5,576 nt of DNA, from the NCBI GenBank assembly GCA_905206455.1, contig CAJLHL010000109.1, positions 1 through 5,576 on the forward strand. Direction: 5' to 3'. Both the position numbers and the translations under genes were made by a program. Within the stretch, counting starts at the first letter, position 1. Every line of letters starts with the position of its first letter. The notes below the pieces were generated by a model that had not been told where the DNA came from, searched no databases, and saw nothing but the letters and a program-made list of their open reading frames with translations. This stretch comes from an uncultured Eubacteriales bacterium (lineage in GTDB: Bacteria; Bacillota; Clostridia; Peptostreptococcales; Anaerovoracaceae). This document shows positions 1 through 5,286 of this stretch, piece after piece.

Positions 1-80
1 CGTCTCTGTTAGTACCGGTGATCTTTTTTGCAGTGAAAGGATTCTTTCCACAGATTTTGTGAGAAATGGTCTGTATTATA

Positions 81-109
81 TTGACATATAGAACGAGCCG
101 GGATATAAT
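81..109 (+). promoter_or_regulatory. Housekeeping-sigma promoter of the tRNA-Glu gene
   Basis: A TTGACA -35 box lies at 81-86 and a TATAAT -10 box at 104-109, separated by exactly 17 bp. Both hexamers match the sigma-70/SigA consensus perfectly. Transcription would start near 115-117, giving a leader of about 15 nt before the tRNA at 131. Such strong promoters are usual for stable RNA genes. No regulatory site is evident around it. Confidence 0.92.
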
Positions 110-130
110 AATTCTGTTATGAGTTATTAT

Positions 131-205
131 GTCCCGTTGGTCAAGTGGTCAAGACTCTACCCTCTCACGGTAGCAACAGGGGTTCGACTCCCCTACGGGA
201 TACCA
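131..205 (+). tRNA. tRNA-Glu, anticodon CTC, CCA encoded
   Basis: The cloverleaf can be drawn fully. The acceptor stem is 131-137 with 195-201 (one terminal G-U pair), and the D stem is 140-142 with 153-155. The anticodon stem is 157-161 with 169-173, around loop CTCTCAC with anticodon CTC at 164-166. The T arm is 178-182 with 190-194, around TTCGACT. The discriminator is A202 and CCA is encoded at 203-205. The anticodon reads GAG, so it delivers glutamate (or is first glutamylated, as is normal for tRNA-Glu). The body resembles known bacterial tRNA-Glu genes. It stands alone between its own promoter and terminator, rather than in a tRNA cluster. Confidence 0.96.
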
Positions 206-213
206 GGTATTTT

Positions 214-252
214 ACCCTCAAAGCGGACAGTGTTCCGCTTTGAGGGTTTTTT
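214..252 (+). terminator. Intrinsic terminator of the tRNA-Glu unit
   Basis: A perfect 14-bp stem (214-227 with 234-247) encloses a 6-nt loop (228-233) and is followed by a T run to 252. It begins 9 nt after the tRNA CCA end. It should stop the strong tRNA transcript and insulate the downstream region. It therefore argues that mraZ needs its own promoter. Confidence 0.94.
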
Positions 253-408
253 ATATGAGCATTTCTTCATCTCGCCAGAAAACATTCGTATTTTTGATGC
301 TGCGGGCCGATCGGCGCTCTGTTCCGGTCTGGAATACAGGAAAGGATGTTTTTTAATCGTTTTATCTGTCTGTTTTCAGAGAAATTTCAGAGAAAGTAAT
401 TTGTAAAA

Positions 409-424
409 CGTCCTCTTGAGGACG
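409..424. repeat. Short inverted repeat, 7 + 2 + 7
   Basis: CGTCCTC at 409-415 and its exact reverse complement GAGGACG at 418-424 flank a 2-nt centre (TT). In RNA the loop would be too tight without opening inner pairs, so a protein-binding dyad or a small hairpin are both possible. No T run follows, so it is not a terminator by itself. Function unknown. Confidence 0.5.
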
Positions 425-451
425 GCATGCGGAAATAGGAATCTGAAAAAC

Positions 452-489
452 TTCCGGCGGTTTGTTCCTGCGGACCGCCGGAGAGTTTT
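452..489. terminator. Weak, possibly bidirectional hairpin terminator
   Basis: A GC-rich stem pairs 453-461 with 474-482 exactly (9 bp) and extends on the + strand through three G-U pairs and one G-C pair to a 6-nt loop. On the + strand it is followed by AG and only four Ts (486-489). On the - strand the core stem is followed by G and five Ts (complement of 446-450). It could block read-through in either direction, or be part of an unrecognised RNA. The short T tracts keep confidence low. Confidence 0.35.
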
Positions 490-687
490 GTGCGAAAATG
501 CTCCGGTGTTTGCCGGCGTTGGCCGCTTGATTCCGTCATTTCCGCTTTTTTCTTTTCCGCGGGTGTTTGTTCGCTGTTTTCTCAGGTGGAGGATTTTTGC
601 ATTATCCGATTCCGGTGGAGTGCGGGTGGAGTTCTACGGCCGGGTAAGAGTGGAGCGCAGGGGCACAAAAAGCGAGAAAATGACCTG

Positions 688-727
688 AAAACAGCGGAAA
701 AATATCGAAAAAACAGCGGAAAAATAT
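688..727. repeat. Direct repeat AAAACAGCGGAAAAATAT, two copies
   Basis: An identical 18-base unit occurs at 688-705 and 710-727, giving a 22-bp period (about two helical turns). The copies sit about 170-210 bp upstream of the probable mraZ -35 box. Spacing near an integral number of turns is compatible with a paired protein-binding site, but it may also be a chance local duplication in A-rich DNA. No function is assigned. Confidence 0.6.
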
Positions 728-836
728 GTGTGAAATGGAATTTGTCGAAATACCAAATGTAGACGATATATGGGTATAAATGACGATGAAATACCACATA
801 TTGTATGATCTGCTGCGTTTGAAAAACGGCTGGATT

Positions 837-856
837 ATATTTTTGCGCAAATATAT
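837..856. promoter_or_regulatory. 20-bp dyad, candidate operator upstream of mraZ
   Basis: ATATTTTTGC at 837-846 and GCAAATATAT at 847-856 are reverse complements except for one position in each arm (T841 opposite T852). The centre TTTGCGCAAA (842-851) is a perfect 10-bp palindrome. The A+T-rich arms and GCGC centre suit a homodimeric regulator, and the site lies about 45 bp upstream of the likely -35 box. No T run or nearby start of transcription suggests an RNA role. The regulator is unknown. Confidence 0.4.
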
Positions 857-890
857 GTAAAAATACCTTTTGGTGGGGAGCGGTTATTGA

Positions 891-940
891 AAAGTGGTTT
901 GAAATGGAGTATAGTGGATGTATAAAATCGATAGTGGAGA
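891..940 (+). promoter_or_regulatory. MraZ box array (autoregulatory operator)
   Basis: Four box cores fall in exact 10-bp register: GTGG at 894, ATGG at 904, GTGG at 914 and GTGG at 934. The slot at 924 is empty. The flanks (AAAGTGG, ATAGTGG) resemble the tandem short boxes with about 10-bp period described for MraZ operators in Proteobacteria and Mollicutes. The array lies directly upstream of mraZ and overlaps its likely promoter, so binding should affect the cluster's transcription. A further GTGG at 873-876 is 21 bp upstream of the first box. The repeat is seen directly; the assignment to MraZ is inference from family knowledge and position. Confidence 0.7.
899..928 (+). promoter_or_regulatory. 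Probable mraZ/dcw promoter
   Basis: TTGAAA at 899-904 can serve as the -35 box, and TATAAA at 921-926 (or TAAAAT at 923-928) as the -10 box, with a 16-18 bp spacer. Transcription would begin near 933-936, leaving a leader of about 140 nt before mraZ. The elements interleave with the MraZ boxes, and the -10 falls in the one missing box slot. The leader contains a run of seven Ts (950-956) and a weak 5-bp hairpin (1038-1042 with 1050-1054) before the ribosome site. Confidence 0.55.
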
Positions 941-1073
941 AGGCGAATCTTTTTTTGCCGCTTTTGCCGGATCCGTTGGTCTGCGGAGGATGACAGAGTG
1001 CAGACAGGACGAGATCGGCGGATAAAACGGGAAAGCCGGCGGAAAAGGGCCGCCCTGAATCGGAGAAAAGCAG

Positions 1074-1505
1074 ATGTTCAGCGGAACTTATTATCACAAT
1101 ATAGATTCAAAGGGGAGAATCATTATACCGTCTAAGTTCCGTGAAGAGCTGAACGAGGGGTTTGTTTTGACGAAGGGACTGGATAATTGTCTTTTTTTGT
1201 TTCCGATGAGCGAATGGGTCAATTTTCGGGATAAGCTGAAGGCAGTGCCTCTGACGAGTAAAGAGGGCAGAGCTTTCACACGTTATTTCTTCGCAAATGC
1301 GGTGGAATGTGAAATGGACAAACAGGGCAGGCTCAATATTTCATCCGATCTCCGCAGACACGCGCATATCGATAAAGAAGTGGTATCCATCGGTGTGGAC
1401 AGCCGTGTGGAAATCTGGAGCAAGGCGGATTGGGAAAGCTATAATGAGAGCCCTGAGCTGGACAGTGAGTTGATCGCGGAAAAAATGGAAGGTCTGGGAA
1501 TTTAA
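1074..1505 (+). CDS. mraZ: Transcriptional regulator MraZ
   Basis: MraZ is a DNA-binding protein that recognises tandem boxes upstream of the dcw cluster and controls its transcription; it forms ring-shaped oligomers. The 143-residue product has the family's usual length and two tandem SpoVT/AbrB-like halves. Each half carries the signature D-x-x-G-R: DSKGR at 11-15 and DKQGR at 82-86. The N-terminus (MFSGTYYHNID) and the TKGLDNCLFLFP stretch at 33-44 are typical. In the second half the usual proline after the signature is replaced (LNISSDLR). The start is the first ATG after an in-frame TGA (1056), with GGAG at 1062-1065 about 8 nt upstream. It opens the operon and ends 2 bp before rsmH. Box repeats at 891-940 suggest autoregulation. 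Confidence 0.96.
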   Translation: MFSGTYYHNIDSKGRIIIPSKFREELNEGFVLTKGLDNCLFLFPMSEWVNFRDKLKAVPLTSKEGRAFTRYFFANAVECEMDKQGRLNISSDLRRHAHIDKEVVSIGVDSRVEIWSKADWESYNESPELDSELIAEKMEGLGI

Positions 1506-1507
1506 AT

Positions 1508-2440
1508 ATGGAATTTTCACATGTATCTGTGCTTTATGAGGAAGCGATTGACAATCTGAATATCCGTCCCGACGGAGTTTACGTAGACGGGACGTTGGGA
1601 GGCGGAGGCCATGCGGCCGGAATCTGCGGAAAGCTGAATGAAAACGGACTTCTCATCGGCATCGACCGCGACAAAGACGCACTGCGCGCCGCACAGGAGC
1701 GGCTCAGGGAATTCTCATGCAGGAAGATTTTCGTGCACGACAATTATTCCGCTGTCAAAAGGGTTATTGAACAATACGGTATCGGGCGTATCGACGGGGG
1801 ATTGCTGGATCTCGGCGTATCTTCCTATCAGCTCGATGTCAGAGAACGGGGATTTTCTTATATGCAGTCCGCTCCGCTGGACATGCGTATGGATGCAGAG
1901 GAGCCATTTTCCGCTTATGATGTGATCAATAAATACGATAAAAAAGAGCTCAGGCGGATCATCAGCTCTTATGGTGAGGAAAAATGGGCCTCCCGGATCA
2001 GCGATTTTATCGTAAAAGCCAGGGAAGAACATCCTATCGAGACGACGGATCAGCTGGTGGACGTGATCAAGGCGGCGGTGCCGGCGGCGGCGAGAAGAGA
2101 AGGACCTCATCCGGCGAAGAGAACGTTTCAGGCTGTCCGCATCGAAGTCAACGATGAGCTGGGACAGCTGAAAGAAGCGGTGGATTCCTTCATCGATGTG
2201 CTGGCGCCGAAGGGGCGTCTGTGTATCATCACGTTTCATTCTCTGGAGGACCGCATCGTGAAAGAAAAATTTGCCTACCGGGCAAATCCCTGTACCTGTC
2301 CCAAAAATCTTCCGTGCGTATGCGGCAAAAAACCCGAGATACGAAAGATTACAGGAAAACCGATTCTTCCGTCGGCAGAAGAAATCGAAAACAATCCGCG
2401 TTCCCGCAGCGCGAAGCTCCGGGTGGCGGAAAGGATATGA
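1508..2440 (+). CDS. rsmH: 16S rRNA (cytosine-1402-N4)-methyltransferase RsmH (MraW)
   Basis: RsmH uses S-adenosylmethionine to methylate N4 of C1402 in the 16S rRNA decoding centre of the small ribosomal subunit. The 310-residue length matches the family. Visible motifs are DGTLGGGGHA at 27-36 (SAM-binding motif I), IGIDRD around D53, LLDLGVSS at 99-106, PLDMRMD at 123-129, RTFQAVRIEVNDEL at 205-218 and TFHSLEDR at 242-249. These are followed by a cysteine cluster (C262, C264, C270, C272) and the C-terminal NPRSRSAKLRVAER signature. The start lies 2 bp after the mraZ stop, with GGAAGG rather distant (1487-1492) and GGGAA nearer (1497-1500), so translational coupling to mraZ is likely. The position inside a division cluster is the conserved arrangement, although the enzyme acts on ribosomes. 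Confidence 0.97.
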   Translation: MEFSHVSVLYEEAIDNLNIRPDGVYVDGTLGGGGHAAGICGKLNENGLLIGIDRDKDALRAAQERLREFSCRKIFVHDNYSAVKRVIEQYGIGRIDGGLLDLGVSSYQLDVRERGFSYMQSAPLDMRMDAEEPFSAYDVINKYDKKELRRIISSYGEEKWASRISDFIVKAREEHPIETTDQLVDVIKAAVPAAARREGPHPAKRTFQAVRIEVNDELGQLKEAVDSFIDVLAPKGRLCIITFHSLEDRIVKEKFAYRANPCTCPKNLPCVCGKKPEIRKITGKPILPSAEEIENNPRSRSAKLRVAERI

Positions 2441-2494
2441 TATATTGAAATTTTTGTTGAGAGAAGTAGGAATGAATGATGGGGGTAGTGTAAA

Positions 2495-3016
2495 ATGATA
2501 GCAGCTGATGAATGGCATAAATATCAGGAAAGCTATGTAAAATACGGTATCGATCTGGAGCCGGAAAAAGAGCGCCCGAAGCGTGAACCTGTCAAGGAGC
2601 CCGTGATCCGAGTCACTGCAAAGGAAAAAGGGCACATTCTTCTGGTGATCGCTGTGATTGGGATCTGCTGCATAGCGGTTATATTTTTGCAGGCGTGCGC
2701 TTCGAGCATCAATTACAGCATCAATTCGCTGAATCAGGAGATCAGCGTGCTCGAAGGGGACATCGACAATCTGCACGTTCAGCTGAATTCTTCCAGCGGG
2801 CTGGACTATGTAGAGGAATATGCCGAGACAAATCTCGGTATGATTTATCCGACCAGCGAGCAGTATGTCTATACGAACGCACTGGTGGGCAGCGCGGAGG
2901 TCGAATCGTATATAGCAGAATTGTCCCTGTCACAGAAGGGTACGGCGGTGGTAGCGGCGGAGAAGAACGTTTCGGCTGCGGCGAAGCATCTGCTGGCGGG
3001 ACCTGTCGCTTCCTGA
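2495..3016 (+). CDS. ftsL: FtsL/DivIC-like bitopic cell division protein
   Basis: This is the small divisome protein expected between rsmH and the septal PBP. FtsL and DivIC-type proteins pair through extracellular coiled coils and activate septal peptidoglycan synthesis. The 173 residues comprise a charged cytoplasmic region (1-46), one transmembrane helix (about 47-69), a heptad-like coiled-coil stretch (about 72-98), and the motif GLDYVEEYAETNLGMIYP (102-119), which closely resembles the FtsL/DivIC core. An alanine-rich tail follows (about 141-173). Both ends are longer than in typical 100-130 residue members. The start is the first ATG after an in-frame TAG (2486-2488), with GGGGGT at 2481-2486 eight nt upstream. 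FtsL and DivIC are hard to separate by sequence; the symbol rests on position. Confidence 0.8.
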   Translation: MIAADEWHKYQESYVKYGIDLEPEKERPKREPVKEPVIRVTAKEKGHILLVIAVIGICCIAVIFLQACASSINYSINSLNQEISVLEGDIDNLHVQLNSSSGLDYVEEYAETNLGMIYPTSEQYVYTNALVGSAEVESYIAELSLSQKGTAVVAAEKNVSAAAKHLLAGPVAS

Positions 3017-3065
3017 AGACGCAGCAACATAATCGGTAAAGTTGCCGCATAAAGTAATATAGCGA

Positions 3066-3131
3066 TTATTTAAGGCGCCTCATGACAGCAGAACATCGGG
3101 CGTCTTATACTTTATTTAAGAAAACAGCAGA
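3066..3131 (+). repeat. Partly duplicated translation-start region before the PBP gene
   Basis: TTATTTAAG occurs at 3066-3074 and 3112-3120, and ACAGCAGA at 3085-3092 and 3124-3131, in the same order. The first pair flanks the ATG at 3082; the second pair ends in the Shine-Dalgarno of ATG 3142. The spacing inside the units differs (10 versus 3 intervening bases), so this would be an old, decayed duplication. It bears on which ATG is used. Confidence 0.5.
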
Positions 3132-3141
3132 GGTATGGAAT

Positions 3142-5166
3142 ATGGCGAAGCAAAAAAAAATCTCCGCGATGACGAGCAAAAAGAGACTCGTTTTCTTTTT
3201 CTCCGTGATCATTATCATGTTTGTCGTTCTGGCTCTCCGTCTGGGACAAATCCAGATTATCAAAGCGGATGATTATTCATCTCAGGCTCTCAGACAGCAG
3301 ACCAGAGACGTTCCGATTACAGCCAAGCGGGGTAATATATATGATACGAACAATAAACCGCTGGCGATCAATCAGTCGATGAGCACTGTCTGGGTGCGTC
3401 CGTCAGAAGTAAAAGCGGCGGAAAAAGAAAAATCGGGTTATGCCAGAGAGATGGCCTCGGTTCTTTCCGATATTCTCGGAGACATGACGGAAGATGAGGT
3501 CTATGAGATTATCACCGGCGATACATCGCTGCAGAAACTGAAAAAGTATGTGGACGACGAAAAAGTAGCGAAGATCCGCGAAGAGATGGCCAAAGGCGGG
3601 GATGAGAGCCGAATCACGGGCCTTCAGATCGCGGAGACGGTAAAGCGGTATTATCCGATGGGAGCATTCGCTTCGCATGTGATCGGCAGTACAAATGACG
3701 ATAACAACGGTATGTCCGGAATCGAGCTTTACTACGATCAGTATCTCAATGGAACCGACGGACGATGGATCAAAAACGCCGACGCTTCGGGACGGAATCT
3801 GACCAACGGCGTGGAAAAGTATTATCCGGCGGAAAACGGATTCAATATCGTGATGACTATCGACGAGGTTATTCAGCATTATGTGGAAAACGCACTGGAG
3901 CAGGTTACTCTCGATACCGATGCAGACAGGGCCATGGCGATTGTCATGGATCCGAAGACCGGGTATATTCTCGGGATGGCTTCCTATCCTGATTTCGATC
4001 TGAATGATCCGAGAACTCCTCTTCTCGAAACCGAACAGGAGGTGCTGGAGGGGCTCAGCGATACGGAGAAAGTCGAATACTGGAACAATATGTGGAGAAA
4101 TCCGTTGATCAACGATACATATGAGCCCGGTTCACCGTTCAAACTTATAACGACAGCCATCGCGCTGGATGAAGGGCTTACCAGTGTCAATGACAGCTTT
4201 TACTGCAGCGGCTGGCTGAACGTGGCGGGTCAGAAGCTGAAGTGCCATAAATATCCGGCCTCTCACGGTGCGGAAAATCTGGCGAAGGGCGTTGAAAATT
4301 CGTGCAACCCGGTATTTGTAACTCTGTCACAGAGAATCGGCATCGATAAATTTTATGAGCATCTGGACAGTTACGGATTTACCGGTACGACCGGAATCGA
4401 TTATCCGGGCGAGGCTACGTCCATTCTGCAGTCGAAACAGTCCGCCGGTCCGGTGGGGCTGGCCACTATTTCCTACGGCCAGGGCATCGCTTGTACTCCG
4501 ATTCAGCTGATAACGGCGCTGAGTTCTTTCGGAAATGATGGAAAGATGATGCAGCCGCGTCTGGTGAAAGAACTGGTGGACGACGATGGCAATACTATTG
4601 AAGAATTTGAACCTTCCGTAGTTCGCCAAGTAGCGTCGGAACAGACCGCCAGTGAGATCTGCATGATGATGGAGGGCGTGGTAAAAGACGGCGGCGGTAA
4701 AGCGGCTTATCTGCCGGGATACCGCGTCGGCGGCAAGACGGGTACAGCACAGAAAGCGGTAGACGGCAAGTATACGGAATATACGTATTCCTCCTTCTTC
4801 GCAATGGCGCCGATGGACGATCCTCAGGTTGCGGTTCTCGTCATCGTTGACTCTCCGAAAGGCGTACATTACGGAAACCTGACTGCCGGACCGGGAGTAA
4901 AATCGATTCTGACCAATACATTGAAATATCTCAAAGTAGAACCGATCTATGCGGACGGCGAGGCTCCGGAAGCCGGTGCGGAAAAGGTGACTGTGCCGGA
5001 TCTGGTCGGAGCGAGTTACATTTCCGCCGCGGAGACTCTGCGGAAGCTCGGACTGACAGCGGTGGCCTGCCCTTCGGGAAATGAAGAGTTCGAGGTTATA
5101 GACCAGTATCCAAAAGCAGGAGATCAGATCACCGTAGGAAACTCCGTTTGTCTGTACAGTCAGTAA
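3142..5166 (+). CDS. Class B penicillin-binding protein, FtsI/SpoVD type, with PASTA domain
   Basis: This is a monofunctional transpeptidase that cross-links peptidoglycan at the septum (FtsI/PBP2B role) or in spore cortex (SpoVD role). From ATG 3142 it has 674 residues: a Lys-rich N-terminus, one membrane anchor (about 15-34), and a dimerisation region entered by KRGNIYDTN at about 62-70. The transpeptidase domain has SxxK (SPFK, S331 nucleophile and K334), SxN (SCN, 387-389) and KTG (532-534). A single PASTA domain spans about 615-674. All catalytic motifs are intact. An upstream ATG at 3082 would add 20 residues, but it has only AAGG six nt before it. ATG 3142 has AGAGG at 3129-3133 with 8-nt spacing, and its product starts like family members (MAKQKK, then the anchor). 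Only one such PBP lies between ftsL and murE, so ftsI versus spoVD is left open. Confidence 0.93.
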   Translation: MAKQKKISAMTSKKRLVFFFSVIIIMFVVLALRLGQIQIIKADDYSSQALRQQTRDVPITAKRGNIYDTNNKPLAINQSMSTVWVRPSEVKAAEKEKSGYAREMASVLSDILGDMTEDEVYEIITGDTSLQKLKKYVDDEKVAKIREEMAKGGDESRITGLQIAETVKRYYPMGAFASHVIGSTNDDNNGMSGIELYYDQYLNGTDGRWIKNADASGRNLTNGVEKYYPAENGFNIVMTIDEVIQHYVENALEQVTLDTDADRAMAIVMDPKTGYILGMASYPDFDLNDPRTPLLETEQEVLEGLSDTEKVEYWNNMWRNPLINDTYEPGSPFKLITTAIALDEGLTSVNDSFYCSGWLNVAGQKLKCHKYPASHGAENLAKGVENSCNPVFVTLSQRIGIDKFYEHLDSYGFTGTTGIDYPGEATSILQSKQSAGPVGLATISYGQGIACTPIQLITALSSFGNDGKMMQPRLVKELVDDDGNTIEEFEPSVVRQVASEQTASEICMMMEGVVKDGGGKAAYLPGYRVGGKTGTAQKAVDGKYTEYTYSSFFAMAPMDDPQVAVLVIVDSPKGVHYGNLTAGPGVKSILTNTLKYLKVEPIYADGEAPEAGAEKVTVPDLVGASYISAAETLRKLGLTAVACPSGNEEFEVIDQYPKAGDQITVGNSVCLYSQ

Positions 5167-5223
5167 CCGCGCGGCCGTCAGCAAAACTGCGGCGGAGCAG
5201 AGACGGCGGTTCTTCCGGTTTTT
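5165..5223 (+). other. Interrupted hairpin in the PBP-murE gap
   Basis: AACCGC (5165-5170) pairs with GCGGTT (5206-5211). CGTC (5176-5179) pairs with GACG (5202-5205) across a 5-nt bulge. An alternative is GCCGTC (5174-5179) with GACGGC (5202-5207). Five Ts lie at 5219-5223, seven bases after the stem. The distance from stem to T run and the large loop make it a poor intrinsic terminator. It could slow transcription, protect mRNA ends, or mean nothing. The next gene, murE, follows in the same direction with no clear promoter of its own. Confidence 0.25.
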
Positions 5224-5286
5224 GCAAAAGGAACTTTTTCGAAGGGGAACAGAGGAAATCAGATTCCGAAATCGAGGTAAAATGAT

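Larger units (their letters stand above)
253..870. other. Long intergenic region with no convincing gene
   Basis: Open frames exist here (for example 416-688 on + and 582-1097 on -). None has a plausible Shine-Dalgarno site plus a protein-like composition, and their translations resemble no family I recognise. The minus-strand frame would run antisense through the mraZ promoter and start codon. The stretch does hold short structured elements: a 10-bp palindrome GCCGATCGGC at 306-315, an inverted repeat at 409-424, a GC-rich hairpin at 452-483, four GTGGAG copies between 586 and 655, direct repeats at 688-727, GAAATACCA copies at 747-755 and 788-796, and a dyad at 837-856. Base composition shifts from mixed to clearly A+T-rich after about 660, as expected for a promoter approach. 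An unrecognised small RNA cannot be excluded. Confidence 0.7.

Noticed and set aside
1..91. Possible C-terminal end of an upstream gene, either the frame closing with TGA at 60-62 (hydrophobic, SLLVPVIFFAVKGFF) or the frame closing with TAG at 89-91
   Set aside because: Both are too short to identify, and I recognise no family. The second would run into the -35 box of the tRNA promoter. One of them may be real, but the sequence does not decide.
119..406. 95-codon + strand ORF starting at 119
   Set aside because: It runs straight through the tRNA-Glu gene and its terminator hairpin, so it cannot be a normal protein gene.
416..688. 90-codon + strand ORF (and the overlapping one at 490-762)
   Set aside because: Neither has a good Shine-Dalgarno; both translations are Arg/Phe/Cys-rich with no domain pattern, and they overlap in different frames.
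949..956. T run in the mraZ leader as a terminator
   Set aside because: No stable hairpin precedes the T run, and it lies only about 15 nt after the likely transcription start.
1038..1054. GGCGG/CCGCC hairpin before the mraZ Shine-Dalgarno as a riboswitch
   Set aside because: It is only 5 bp with no conserved aptamer features; it may slightly influence translation but does not support a riboswitch call.
582..1097. 171-codon minus-strand ORF upstream of and overlapping mraZ
   Set aside because: It is antisense to the mraZ promoter, leader and start codon, is rich in Phe/His/Ser typical of shadow frames, and has no recognisable domain.
2687..2700. Lipobox-like LQAC in the FtsL-like protein
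   Set aside because: The cysteine is at residue 68, at the outer end of an internal membrane helix after a long charged cytoplasmic region, so this is not an N-terminal lipoprotein signal.
1715..2776. 353-codon minus-strand ORF
   Set aside because: It is the antisense shadow of rsmH and ftsL, both of which have strong family motifs; its composition (Arg/His/Phe-rich) is that of a complement frame.
4327..5184. 285-codon minus-strand ORF
   Set aside because: It lies entirely antisense to the PBP transpeptidase and PASTA coding sequence, with no family resemblance.
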